Position numbers and translations under genes: made by a program. The notes under the pieces are model-generated. The model was not told where the DNA came from. It worked only from the letters and a program-made list of their open reading frames with translations, and searched no databases. A stretch of 64,000 nt of DNA from the NCBI RefSeq assembly GCF_018991925.1, contig NW_024748870.1:6079433-6143432 (forward strand). Reading direction: 5' to 3'. Below, piece after piece: positions 44,606 to 55,076 of this stretch; positions within the stretch are counted from its first letter, which is position 1, and each line of letters begins with the position of its first letter. The DNA is from Homarus americanus. Taxonomy: Eukaryota > Arthropoda > Malacostraca > Decapoda > Nephropidae.

Positions 44606-44681
44606 CAGGGTGTCTAAATGATTACCCTAAAAACAGTATACTCTCTTACTTTAATCAGTGTAATCATTTATGGACACCCTG
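44606..44681. mobile_element. 76-bp TA-flanked micro-MITE
   Basis: The left end CAGGGTGTCTAAATGATTAC and the right end (reverse complement CAGGGTGTCCATAAATGATTAC) form inverted repeats of about 20 bp with a 2-bp indel. TA dinucleotides flank both ends (44604-44605 and 44682-44683). CAGGGTGTC ends with TA targets fit the Tc1/mariner superfamily. No coding capacity. Confidence 0.78.
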
Positions 44682-44683
44682 TA

Positions 44684-45050
44684 CTTCATCCATAACCAAT
44701 CTCGTAAATTTACAATAATAATTCTCACTTGATGGAGGCAGATTACAGAAGAACCTTTGTGAGTGATGGCAGAAACACACAAAAGACTCATAATTTATCT
44801 TTGTTTAATGTCAAAGAGGAAATTAGGAAGACGATGCAGCCTCTTGTGTTTAATCTTCTAATGTTTGGTGGAAGTTAGGCTGTGTTGAGTTTCGTGATAG
44901 GTAAACAACGTAGCTTTCTGAGTCGAGTCGTTATGGTTTGGTTAGGTTAGGTTAGGTTAGGTTAGGTCTTATGGTATCTTAACTTCCATACATTAAACAC
45001 TACAGCTGATATACTTAAGTTATGTGTAATAATTTCCTTTATCGGGAATC
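44684..45050. other. Intergenic with five TTAGG units
   Basis: TTAGG pentamers at 44942-44966; otherwise unique. Confidence 0.55.
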
Positions 45051-45057
45051 TCCATAG

Positions 45058-46572
45058 TAACTTAATCACCTGTCACCTCATTGGTCGCCTTCACCTCGCA
45101 TAGTGACGTAACTTACATCACTTTTCACCTCATTGGTCGCCTTCACCTCGCATAGTGACGTAACTTACATCACCTTTCACCTCATTGGTCGCCCTCATCT
45201 CGCATAGTGACGTAACTTACATCACCTTTCACCTCATTGGTCGCCCTCACCTCGCATAGTGACGTAACTTACATCACCTTTCACCTCATTGGTCGCCTTC
45301 ACCTCGCATAGTGGCGTAACTTACATCACCTTTCACCTCATTGGTCGCCCTCCTCATGATGGCGTAACTTACATCACCTTCCACCTCATTGGTCGCCTTC
45401 CTCGCATAGTGACGTAACTTACATCACCTTTCATCATTGGTCGCCTTCACCTCGCATAGTGGCGTAACTTACATCACCTTTCACCTCATTGGTCGCCCTC
45501 CTCATATAGTGATATCAACTTATCACCTTTCACCTCATTGGTCGCCTTCACCTCGCATAGTGGCGTAACCCCACATCACCTTTCACCTCATTGGTCGCCC
45601 TCACCTCGCATGAGTGGCGTAACACATCACCTTTCACCTCATTGGTCGCCTTCACACTCATAGTGGTGTAGCATCTTATTTCATGGGTCGCCTTCACTAT
45701 CGCATGAGTGGCGTAACTTGCATACCTTTCACCTCATTGGTCGCCTTCACCTCGCATAGTGGCGTAACACATCACCTTTCACCTCATTGGTCGCCTTCCT
45801 CGCATAGTGACGTAACTTACGTCACCTTTCACCTCATTGGTCGCCTTCACCTCGCATAGTGGCGTAACTTACATCACCTTTCACCTCATTGGTCGCCCTC
45901 ACCATCATATAGTGAGCGTAACACATCACCTTTCACCTCATTGGTCGCCTTCACCTCGCATAGTGGCGTAACATCACCTTTCACCTCATTGGTCGCCTTC
46001 ACCTCGCATAGTGACGTAACTTACATCACCTTTCACCTCATTGGTCGCCTTCACCTCGCATAGTGGCGTAACTTACATCACCTTTCACCTCATTGGTCGC
46101 CCTCACCTCGCATAGTGGCGTAACTTACATCACCTTTCACCTCATTGGTCGCCTTCACCTCGCATAGTGACGTAACTTACATCACCTTTCACCTCATTGG
46201 TCGCCTTCACCTCGCATGGTGGCGTAACACATCACCTTTCACCTCATTGGTCGCCTCCTCGCATAGTGGCGTAACTTACATCACCTTTCACCTCATTGGT
46301 CGCCCTCACACTCGCATAGTGACGTAACCAATCACCTTTCACCTCATTGGTAGCCCTCACCTCGCATAGTGGCGTAACTTACATCACCTTTCACCTCATT
46401 GGTCGCCTTCACCTCGCATAGTGGCGTAACTTACATCACCTTTCACCTCATTGGTCGCCTTCACCTCGCATAGTGGCGTAACTTACATCACCTTTCACCT
46501 CATTGGTCGCCTTCACCTCGCATAGTGGCGTAACTTACATCACCTTTCACCTCATTGGTCGCCCTCACCTCG
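45058..46572. repeat. 52-bp satellite with CCAAT and CRE-like motifs
   Basis: About 29 copies over 1.5 kb. The 52-bp unit is CATCACCTTTCACCTCATTG + GTCGCCTTCACCTCGCATAG + TGGCGTAACTTA. ATTGGTC is an inverted CCAAT box. TGACGTAA (in a subset; TGGCGTAA in most) is CRE/ATF-like. Outer copies are nearly perfect; copies at 45340-45770 and around 45900-45980 have small deletions. The 60-aa frame at 46145 is read-through. Confidence 0.95.
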
Positions 46573-47220
46573 CTCCGTAGATAAGAACAAAAAAATATGA
46601 CTTCCTTCTCTCATAAATTTCATCCTCACTGCTTCCAAATGTTGTCGTCCTTACAATTGACACGTCTCACACTCGACAATTCTTTCTATGTTGTCATAAA
46701 ATAATTAACTTTCATCAACTTTTTATTTTTGTTGACGTGATTCTTTTGTTTTTCGTGTTTCTATGGTTCGCTCTTTGTTATTCTTTTGTTTTACGTAAAG
46801 TTTTTGTCTGTTGTTATTTACATCCTTTTTATTCATAGTTTAAAGTGTATTTTGTTTACTTTTGTTGTATTTTTATATTTTTTCTTTATTAAACTTTACT
46901 TTTCATTACTTAATTTCTTCTTTCATTTTTTTTTCAAATTTTCAGGTTTAATTTTTTAATGAACTTTCTTCTCCGTGTTTCTCCATATGATTTTTTTTCA
47001 CTCAATTTCGTAATATTTGATCAGACTTTTTAAATCGATTATTTCACCTAAGATTTGTCCCCCTCAGTTTCTTAATATTTGTCTTTAATTCCTTGAGTTC
47101 TCTTCGATGTCTGCCTCCTCCTCTGTTTGATTAACACTGAATCTGTTATCAAAGGTGAGCTAAACTAATGGATCGGTGCTCCCGAATCACTTGTTTGGCG
47201 GCGTGTGATGGGTTAAGTCA
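46573..47220. other. T-rich intergenic
   Basis: AT-rich, strongly T-biased on the + strand. Nothing recognised. Confidence 0.55.
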
Positions 47221-47650
47221 CCGTGTGTGTGTGTGTGTGTGTGTGTGTGGTCAACATGCTCGCCTCGCAAGCTAGCGGACCCGGGTTCAACCCCCGGGCT
47301 GGGTGAAACTATGGGCAAGTTTCTCTACGCAATTTGCCTCTGTCTACCCAGAAGTAATTATGGACCTGATTTGCGGATCGTGTTCCGGGGTAATGGTTAG
47401 CCAGTGCAGTTGGCGAGTTGTCCGGTCTTCTCGGACTATTCCTTGACACTGGGTCATGCAGCTCGTTAACTCAGGGTGTGGTTGTTGTGTTGGCGACAGC
47501 TTCTACACCTTAAACACTAGGTCATGCAGCTCGTTAACTCAGGGTGTGGTTGTTGTGTTGGCGACAGCTTTTACACCTTAAACAAATTCACGCCTAGGTG
47601 GCAACCATTATGTATGTATGTATGTATGTATGTATGTATGTATGTTACTT
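47221..47650 (+). mobile_element. tRNA-derived SINE with (ATGT)n tail, family D
   Basis: After (GT)n at 47223-47250 comes a tRNA-like head, TGGTCAACATGCTCGCC...GGACCCGGGTTCAACCCCC. The B box GGTTCAACCCC (about 47283-47293) is strong and the A box partial. The body contains TCTACCCAGAAGTAATTATG. A segment of about 68 bp (GGTCATGCAGCTCGTTAACT to CACCTTAAAC) is tandemly duplicated at 47452-47585. The element ends in (ATGT)n at 47610-47644, a typical SINE tail. Not a functional tRNA: stems do not pair well. Confidence 0.8.
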
Positions 47651-47691
47651 CATTACTACATCCCAATACCTATGTACTAATGTCAAGTGGA

Positions 47692-47875
47692 TGAATGTGG
47701 TGGTTTAATGGCTACAGCGCTCGTCACCTATTCAGGGGGTCACATGTTCACAAACCGGGGCACCCCTATTCCACCCGTCTGTTAATGGGTACCTGACTTT
47801 TACAATTGACGTAGTGAGGACGGTTAAGTGCAGTGCCCCCTTATATACCAAAGGACTACTATACAGGGTTTACAT
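47692..47875 (+). mobile_element. SINE family A copy 3
   Basis: Head GTGGTGGTTTAATGGCTACA (A-box-like TGGTTTAATGG) and degenerate B box GTTCACAAACC. Then CACCCGTCTGTTAATGGG, TACCTGACTTTTACAA and GTGCAGTGCCCCCTTATATA follow the order of the 14.5-kb copy. Confidence 0.72.
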
Positions 47876-48215
47876 TTATCATAAACCAGCGTACCATTAA
47901 ACCACCTTAAATAGATCGGTGTCTCAGTTAATATAGATTTGTTTACCTATTTTTTTGAACATAAGAAAAATCTATTATATATTCATACCTGGGAAGAATT
48001 TCTGGTATTTTTAGGTCATGTTTTGGTTCTGGAGGACAGGTCTCGATCATGTTGGGCTCATTACTGAGAAACGATACCAACTACAGAGTGCCAATTTACC
48101 TCGTCTTTACCCGACCTCCAATCCCACGAGTTTAAGTGTCCAATAACTGAATCATTTACAGGTTTAGTCTTTCCATATGGAGACAGACGAGAGACTTTGA
48201 ATCAGTAGTTATTGG
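47876..48215. other. Short unique segment
   Basis: Nothing recognised. Confidence 0.5.
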
Positions 48216-48221
48216 AACATA

Positions 48222-48515
48222 TACCCCCCCTCCTTCCTCCTCTCCATCCCCCTCCTCCCCCTCCCCTCCCCTTCCTCCCTCCCCTCCCCTTCCTCCCCTC
48301 CCCTCCCTTCCTCCCCTCCCCTCCTCCCTCTCCCCTCCTCCCCTCCCCTCCTTCCTCCCCTCCCCTCCCCTTCCTCCCCTCCCTCTCCCTTCCTCCCCTC
48401 CCCCCCCTTCCTCCCTCCCTCCCCTCCCCTCCCTTCCTCCCCTCCCTCCCTCCCTTCCTCCCTCCCTCTCCCCTTCCTCCCCTCCCCTCTTTCCTTCCCT
48501 CACCCCCCCTCCTCC
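48222..48515. repeat. CCCCTCCCCTTCCT polypyrimidine array
   Basis: About 290 bp of C-rich 10-19 bp units (CCTCCCCTCCCCTTCCTCC). Proline-rich and glycine/glutamate-rich frames on the two strands are read-through. Confidence 0.93.
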
Positions 48516-48839
48516 CTACCCCTACACCCCTAACTGTATTCTGAAATATGTTAAGAAGATTACAGATGACGAACCAAAATTACGTAAAAAACCCCTAATA
48601 TTCTACCTTTCTGAAATCACCTGCATCCAATTATAGCGGATTATTTTTTGTATTATCTATAATTTCCTCATTAATAATCCGGGTTTTATATTGACACCAT
48701 TTCGTATAATTGGACCAGCGTCGTGTAATAACTTGTTGACATGTATGCTTAGCTTTTACTTATACATTTATGAGCCTATACTTGAGGTATAGGCTTAAAG
48801 ACTCTTTCTATTGATAAGTGTCGGGGTTCGGAGGCTATC

Positions 48840-49030
48840 TGTCCTTTTGAAGCAATTCCGGGTTACATTCTTACACAGTATTTCTGGGTCATATTCACAC
48901 ACTATTAGTTCTAGGTTACCTTAATAGTTCCGGGTTATACTCTTACACAAATCCCGGGTCATCTGCTAGCTCCGGGTTACTTTGTTCGGTAATTCCGGGT
49001 CATACTATTACACAACTTCCGTGTCACATT
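48840..49030. repeat. Degenerate TCCGGGTTA repeat
   Basis: Seven diverged copies, about 22-35 bp apart, of a unit containing TTCCGGGTCATACT and TTACACAA. Confidence 0.65.
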
Positions 49031-49204
49031 CTAAACCAAAAGCAAAAAAAATCGTTTATCCAAATTAACTTTAAACAGAAATAATTATCTAAAAAATAAA
49101 TTTACCCTAAAAGAATAAATTTGTGAGTATTTTAAGTGTTTTTCTTCTCACTGAATTGATATAATTCTTGTGAAATTGGATTGACCTTTCATTGAGTCGT
49201 GTGT

Positions 49205-50928
49205 GTGTGTAATAATAATAATAATAATAATTAACGGTTTATTGAAAGAGCTTGGCAGCCAGAAGGCTGAAAATATACAGTTACATATTTGGGGAATGGG
49301 TTACGAATTACAAATAATATACAAGTGACATAAGTGACACAAATAAGACATATAGTAACTTAGATGGGGATCAGCTCAAAATACAGTTCATTTCAACATA
49401 GTGACAGTGTAGGGAGCAGTGTTTACTGGGAGTGAATACACTGATTTATTACATGTTATTGATAATTTTTACAATGGTTGGGACTGGGCTGTTCTTATAG
49501 CGATCAGTTCGTGCACGTATGGGCTGGATGCGGTTGTGGTGTCGAACAGCAATTCTCGGACAGGGGATCTCAGGTGGTAGTAGGGGCCGGTGTCGGGGAT
49601 GGTGTAGAAGCTTCTTACCAAATTTGCAGATGAGGCCGTGGTGATGGTCAGTGAGAGTCGAAAGGGTCAGTGTGTTGAGCGCTTCTTGATATGTGGAGTA
49701 GGAAGGGGAGAGAATAATCTTGCATGCCCTCTTTTGCACTTTTTCTAGGTGTTTACGTTGTGTGGCATTTAGGGAGGAAGACCAGGTGGGGGAGGCATAG
49801 GTGAGCTTGGGAAGTATGAATGTTGTGTAAACACTGAGGAGCTCGTGTGCGGGAACTCCGAGGGACTTGAGTCGGCGGAGGAGGTGGAGACGGAAACTGG
49901 AGGATTTGACAACTTCACTGACGTGTGGTTTCCAATTTAGTTTGTTGTCTATGGTGACGCCGAGGAGCTTCGTGGAATCTACAACCTGGAGTGTGTTCGG
50001 ACCTAGGGTAATGGAAGGAGGTGGGACAATGTCGGAGGAGAGGTTGATGTGCATAACCATTGTCTTGGTATGGTTGATGGTGACATGGTTGTTGGTGGCC
50101 CAGTTTTGGAGACTGTTCAATAAATCCTGAAGGGCGGTATAGTTGGGAGCGGAATTGTTGACGCTGATCCCAATGGTGGAGTCGTCGACATATTTCCAGC
50201 GAGCAGGGGCTTCTCTTAGGGCATCATTGATGAGCATAAGGAAGCAGAGTGGTCCCATCTTGGTGCCTTGGGGACGCCACAGGTGAGTGACTGAAAGGTG
50301 GAGACAGCCCCTCGGAAGCGTACAGCTTGGCGTCGGTCACTGAGGAAGTCTGTAAGCCATGGTATGAGACTTCTCCGAAGCCCGAGGTCAATAGCTTTGT
50401 TTATGATTATATTGTGGTCGACTAGGTCGAACGCTTTAGTGAAATCAATGAAGGCGACAGCTACAGACGTTTTTCGTTTCTCGAGATGGCGGTATATGTA
50501 ATCGAGAAAGCTGACAAGACAGTGAGTGGTGGAGGAAGTTTTCATGTTGCCAAATTGCTGAGGGTCTACGACTCCTGCAATATCAGCATAAGCCCAGTCA
50601 AACACAAAACTTTCACAGATTAGGCTGGGTATTGGGGTGATTGCAATAGGTCGTAGCTGATTTAAGGATTGTGGGCTGGTTGACTTGGGCACTGGTGATA
50701 CATAAGAGGTCTTCCAGTCAGCTGGGCATCTGGCTTGACTGAGAGAAGCATTGATGATGGAGCAGAGGGGTTTAGCGAGCTCCGGGGAGAACTCCTTGAA
50801 TAGTTTCATTGGTAAGTCAATGGGGGTGGTAGAGCGTTTTAATTTTAGTTTGTCCAGGCGTTTTGCTACGTCAAATTCCTCTACTAAGTCAGTGGGAAGG
50901 GGTGCTGGTAGGTAAGCAGGGAGAGTGG

Positions 50929-50931
<3 letters not shown>
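49205..50931 (-). mobile_element. 5'-truncated LINE retrotransposon inside a GT microsatellite
   Basis: About 1.72 kb on the minus strand. The 5' edge (near 50931) and the 3' edge (near 49210) both abut GT/AC repeat DNA (49198-49210 and 50930-50961), so the element appears to have landed in an AC microsatellite that now flanks it. The 3' untranslated region is about 240 bases. It carries AATAAA (49243-49238, minus strand) and ends in (ATT)n at 49230-49211, a microsatellite tail as in CR1/L2-like LINEs. The endonuclease and any ORF1 are missing, as expected from 5' truncation. Clade assignment (CR1/Jockey superfamily) is inference. Confidence 0.85.
49449..50931 (-). pseudogene. LINE reverse transcriptase, one frameshift
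   Basis: The upstream frame (50983 to 50216) carries the N-terminal half of the RT domain: PVPK and LRPIAITP near residues 97-117, palm motif A AFIDFTKAFD at about 177-186, and GVP at 236-238. At the G-run 50270-50273 (C-run on the coding strand) the frame breaks where RTs usually have GVPQG; one missing base there explains it. The downstream frame (50258-49449, 269 aa) resumes with GPLCFLMLIND, catalytic YVDD at 23-26, a thumb/connection region with LGVTID, and a C-terminal YTTFILPKLTYASPTW segment, ending at a normal stop. The initiator Met and the first 17 or so residues (HTHTHT) are microsatellite, not protein. Apart from truncation and this single indel the frame is open, so it is young or the indel is a homopolymer error. 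Confidence 0.85.
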
Positions 50932-50965
<34 letters not shown>

Positions 50966-50990
50966 ATATAAGGACACACTCATCCATCAC

Positions 50991-51066
50991 AGTCTACTGC
51001 TTCGGATTCACGAATCTGAATCACTTGGGATTCATGGTTCGGTAGGAGAGGCGACAGGACTTTAGT
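50991..51066. mobile_element. Foldback element family C, right arm only
   Basis: AGTCTACTGCTTCGGATTCA, CGAATCTGAATCAC and GGTAGGAGAGGCGACAGGAC match the right arms at 32.1 and 60.3 kb. The left arm is absent; the sequence before it is GT repeat plus a short unique spacer. Confidence 0.75.
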
Positions 51067-52265
51067 GGGGGGACTGTTCACTTTTACTTCAATAAATAGT
51101 TAAACAATACAGGTACAGTTAATGAGGCTAGTGAACAAGACAGGTAAGGAGTTAATTATTTTGCTCACAGGTGTTTTGGTGATGGTTGGTATTATACAGA
51201 AAAGAAAAGATTAATAATGGTTAACTATTGACTATCCAATATGAGGTATTTCACGAGGAATAATTAAGTCAGTGTTGCATAATAATGACTTTGTTTACCT
51301 TGTAGCGTCCCTGAATACACTGTTTGGGGAAAAAATTAATCTCGGGTTATATTAACGTCAGATTAAGCTCTATAAGTTTCCTGGTCATGTTGTGCTGAGG
51401 GGAAAAATCCACTACTTAATTCCGTGTTGTGATACCTATTCTTTTATCAGAAGAACATAATTATAAGAGTTAATTGAAGGTGGTATAGACAGGCAACGAA
51501 GGTTGTAATAATGAACAGACTAACCAACTGAATGGCATGAAAGGTGATAAACAATGAGGAGGGTAATGAAAAACAAAACAAGTGAAGCTCATTAGTTCCA
51601 CTTCAGGTGAACCTAACCTAACCTAACGTAACGCAAATCAGTGTGTTCTTGAACCTAACCTAACTTAACCTAACCTACCAGAGGTCGTTCATGAATTATC
51701 ATTTTACTGTTAACACAAGCAGTAAAAAAGGTGCCTGCAACCTGGTGAATAATTAACATGGCTAAAATCATACAAAGTGTGCATTAAGCCCGGGAGGTTT
51801 AAACTGCAATATTTTTACACACAAAATGAAAATTAATAATAATAAAGACCCCGTAAGTAAATTATACACTAAATTATACCCCAAACATTATAGTAACAAA
51901 TTATATGGTGTTTTGTGAATGAAGAAAAGATTTGTTTTTTGTTCCTTTGAGACAGAAAAATTAAGCGACAGTGGACGGGAAATGAAAATAATACACCAAG
52001 GAATTTTATCGTCGACTCTAGCAGAAAGCGGCGTCCGGCTCTTGAATAGATAAAAATTTAGCTCTGTATCCCGTTTTCATTGAAGTTTATTTATATATTA
52101 GTAACCTGTCGTGTTGCCCAGCGTGTGTGAGCAGAGCTGGGCGACACGAGGTGAATGAGAAGAAATGGGAAGCAATAAACTAGGAGGAGGAAGGAATGTT
52201 GGTTGGTGAGTATTTTATAGCATTTGGGAATATCTTGATTTTAGTGTTATGTGACTCAATGGGTT
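51067..52265. other. Intergenic with short CCTAA tracts
   Basis: A few CCTAA pentamers at 51611-51680; otherwise AT-rich unique DNA with no recognised gene. Confidence 0.55.
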
Positions 52266-52269
52266 TGAT

Positions 52270-52705
52270 TAGTCTGGGTTAGGAATAGGTCAGGTTGGGT
52301 TAGGTTAAGTTGGGAATAGGTTAGGTTGGGTTAGGTTAAGACTTTGGGCTTGCGTGATCATCAGGTTAAGCTTGGGTTTAGATTTTGGGCTTGCGTGACC
52401 CATCAGGCTGGGTTGGGTTAGTTAGTCGGGTTAGTTGTGTTGGGTTAGGCTAAGATTTTGGGTTTGCGTGACTCATCAGGTTAGGTTAGGTTGGGTTAGT
52501 TAAGATTTTGGGTTTGCGTGGTTCATCAGGTTGGGTTAGGTTAAGATTTTGGGTTTGCGTGACTCATCAGGTTAGGTTAGGTTTAGATTTTGGGTTTGCG
52601 TGACTCATCAGGTTGGGTTAGGTTAGGTTAGGTTGGGTTAGGTTGGGTTGGGTTAGGTTAGGTTGGGTTAGGTTAAGATTTTGGGTTTGCGTGACTCATC
52701 AGGTT
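52270..52705. repeat. TTAGG-containing minisatellite
   Basis: About eight copies of a 45-60 bp unit, GATTTTGGGTTTGCGTGACT + CATCAGGTTGGGTTAGGTTA. TTAGG and TTGGG pentamers are embedded in each unit and fill a longer run at 52615-52675. Another case of the telomere pentamer inside a larger repeat. Confidence 0.9.
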
Positions 52706-52960
52706 TCATAGCCACACAATACACAGTATTTAGTCTGCTACGAGTGTCAGGAGTCGACTGCGTTCATAAACTGGAAACAGATGGTTTAATTCCTTCTTAC
52801 GTTGGTGTTATACGACCAATTTGGGCGGCTGGACCACCTCCCTTCACAACTGTTGCTGCCTTAGTGGTCCAGCCTCGTAAATTATGTGTTAGTGGCTTAG
52901 TGCAGTTAATAGTGCAACTGTTATGATATTGTAATCACAAGTCGAGGGGGTTTACTCCAC
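52706..52960. other. Short unique segment
   Basis: An 81-aa + strand frame (52681-52926) of ordinary composition overlaps it, starts inside the minisatellite and shows no known domain. Not called. Confidence 0.4.
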
Positions 52961-53200
52961 GTGTGTGTGTGTGTGTGTGTCAGGTAGTATTTCTGTGCAT
53001 GTGTGTGTGTAGGTGTAAGTATTTGTGTGTGTGTCTATGTATGTGTTTGTGGGAGGGCATTTGTGTATGTGTGGGTGGTTGTGAGTATTTGTATGTGTGT
53101 GTAAGTTGCGAGTATTTCTGTGTATGTGTTTGTGTAGGTGTAAGCATTTGTGTGTAGGTGAGAGTATATATGTGTATGTGTGTGTATATAGTCCTTACAC
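52961..53200. repeat. Degenerate GT-rich repeats
   Basis: (GT)n at 52961-52980, then a GTGTGTGTAGGTGTAAGTAT-type repeat of 25-45 bp, about six diverged copies. Confidence 0.8.
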
Positions 53201-53484
53201 TCTATTCTACACACAATAAATAGAAATAAGTCAACTTTACAGATACACTACATTCATAAATATACAGAAAGATAATTTTTTATGGATGTGTTGTCTTGGT
53301 GAATGTCCTCAAGACGCTCATTGATATCCTAAGCTTACGATTCCCCAAACTCTTGCTCGTCTGTGTTAAGTGAGGAGGCGTAGCGTGATGTGGCGTGGCG
53401 TGGGGTTCACCTTTAAGCTATTTGTGGTGGATAATGATGTATTACCTTCATACATAAATCCCTCACACCAATTAATCGGTGGCT

Positions 53485-53595
53485 GGGGGGTGGTAGGGGA
53501 GGGCAGGGAAGGGCTGGGGGGTTGGGGGAGGGCAGGGAAGGGCTGGGGGTTTGAGGGGAGGGCAGGGAAGGGCTGGGGGATTGAGGGGAGGGGGG
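53485..53595. repeat. G-rich 29-bp repeat
   Basis: Four copies of a unit like GGGGAGGGCAGGGAAGGGCT plus GGGGGATTGA. G-quadruplex-prone. Confidence 0.9.
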
Positions 53596-53730
53596 CTTAA
53601 ACACAGGTAGTAATTAACGTCACATGGTCAGCGTCAGGTGTTAACAGGTGTTGGGTATATAGCTGCCATATTTCTGCCTCTTTAACCTAGAGTTTAATTC
53701 ATTTATATAAACAGGATGAATTTTACGAGA

Positions 53731-53995
53731 GGATCCGTTATATGTGAAACCCCCATGTAACGGATTATATAGAGATGAGAGTCCGTTATATCGAGAATCC
53801 GTTATGTGTGAAACCCCCATCGAACGGATTATAGAGATGAGAGTCCGTTATATCGAGAATCCGTTATATGTGAAACCCCCATCTAACGGATTACATAGAC
53901 ATGAGAATCCGTTATATCGAGAATCCGTTATATGTGAAACCCCCCTCTAACGGATTATATATAGAGGGTAGTTCGTTATATGAGGTTTCACTGTA
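53731..53995. mobile_element. pogo/Tigger-like MITE with 64-bp internal repeats, copy 2
   Basis: Three to four tandem copies of the same 64-bp unit as at 14.3 kb: ATCCGTTATATGTGAAACCC + CCATGTAACGGATTATATAG + AGATGAGAGTCC + GTTATATCGAGA. The right end GAGGTTTCACTG/TA matches the CAGTGNAACCTC terminal repeat. The left terminal repeat is missing or decayed. The 68-aa + strand frame over it is repeat read-through. Confidence 0.75.
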
Positions 53996-54300
53996 TATAA
54001 AGACGTTGTATTGGTAAACAGGAAAGAGGAAAGATCTAAACACAATATCACCTTTGAAACTCAATCTTGGTATAATGAACACAAATTGTGGAAACTTAGT
54101 TACAGGGAAAAAAAATAGGGTGAAAGTTAAGATAAAATTCCCTGGGGAAATTAATCCATACTGTGATTATTTTTAAAACATAGAAAGTTAAGGGATTTAT
54201 ATTTTTTTAAAAGATAAGAAAAAAATATGGAAACTCAGTTGGGAAAAAATAGGAAAGAGATAAATAATTAAACATTTACCTCGAAGTTCAGAGTAAATAA
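53996..54300. other. AT-rich unique segment
   Basis: Nothing recognised. Confidence 0.5.
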
Positions 54301-54304
54301 TAAA

Positions 54305-54495
54305 ATAATCCTTAAATCCTCTAAAATCCTCCACAAATCCTCCCTCTACCCCTTAAATCCCCTAAAATCCTCCACAAATCCTCCCTCTACCCCTTAAATC
54401 CCCTAAAATCCTCCACAAATCTTCCCTCTACCCCTTAAATCCCCTAAAATCCTCCACAAATCCTCTCTCTACCCCTTAAATCCCCTTTAATCCAG
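54305..54495. repeat. 41-bp minisatellite
   Basis: Four to five copies of AAATCCTCCCTCTACCCCTT + AAATCCCCTAAAATCCTCCA + C, near-perfect. Confidence 0.93.
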
Positions 54496-54724
54496 AGTAA
54501 TCCCATCGACAACTTGAGTAACCATTAATCCCTCGGTGTTAATCTGGCCACAAGATCACGGTAGAAAAAATTTAGTTATACATTAAATTTTTTCTTCATA
54601 TTTAATTGCAGAGGAAGAAGGCCCACTCAGGGAGGCAACAAAATGCTATAATTACGTACAGTAGAGGTGTTTTTCCCGCCCTTGGTCTCTGTTGAGTGGA
54701 ATTATCGTGTTTTTCAGTTTAGAA

Positions 54725-54808
54725 TGTGTGTGAGTGCGTGTGTGTGTGTGTGTGTGAGTGCGTGTGTGTGTGTGTGTGAGTGCGTGTGTGTGTGTGTGTG
54801 TGTGTGAA
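54725..54808. repeat. GTGTGTGAGTGC microsatellite
   Basis: (GT)n interrupted three times by GAGTGC at near-regular intervals, a compound repeat. Confidence 0.88.
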
Positions 54809-54851
54809 TTGCGTGTTTTTCTATTTAATTTTACAGAACAATTATATAACA

Positions 54852-55045
54852 GATTAGGTTAGGTTACATTAGGTGAGAATAGGTTTTGCGTTAGGTTAGT
54901 TTTGTGTTGTTAGGTTAGGTTAGATTTTGCGTTTGGTTAGATTAGGTTAAGGTTGCGTTAGCTAAGGTGAGGTTAGGTTAGGTTAATCAAATAGTGAAAT
55001 AAACTAGAGTTCCTATAATCTTCACCCGATCATCTTGGAACACGT
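54852..55045. repeat. Degenerate TTAGG tract with shared 3' flank
   Basis: Scattered TTAGG pentamers, then TTAATCAAATAGTGAAATAA and ATAATCTTCACCCGATCATC. Matches the flanks at 20.65 and 36.73 kb. Confidence 0.7.
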
Positions 55046-55076
55046 AACACACTCACTTAATGATGAAACACCATGA

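Noticed and set aside
45058..46572. CRISPR-like direct repeats
   Set aside because: The full 52-bp monomer is conserved without spacers; it is a satellite.
47250..47300. Functional tRNA gene
   Set aside because: The B box is good, but the A box is partial, stems do not pair well, and a SINE body with an (ATGT)n tail follows.
49867..50501. Plus-strand Arg-rich frames (87 aa and 67 aa)
   Set aside because: Antisense shadows of the LINE reverse transcriptase on the minus strand.
52681..52926. 81-aa + strand frame with ordinary composition
   Set aside because: It starts inside the TTAGG-type minisatellite; no domain or splice support.
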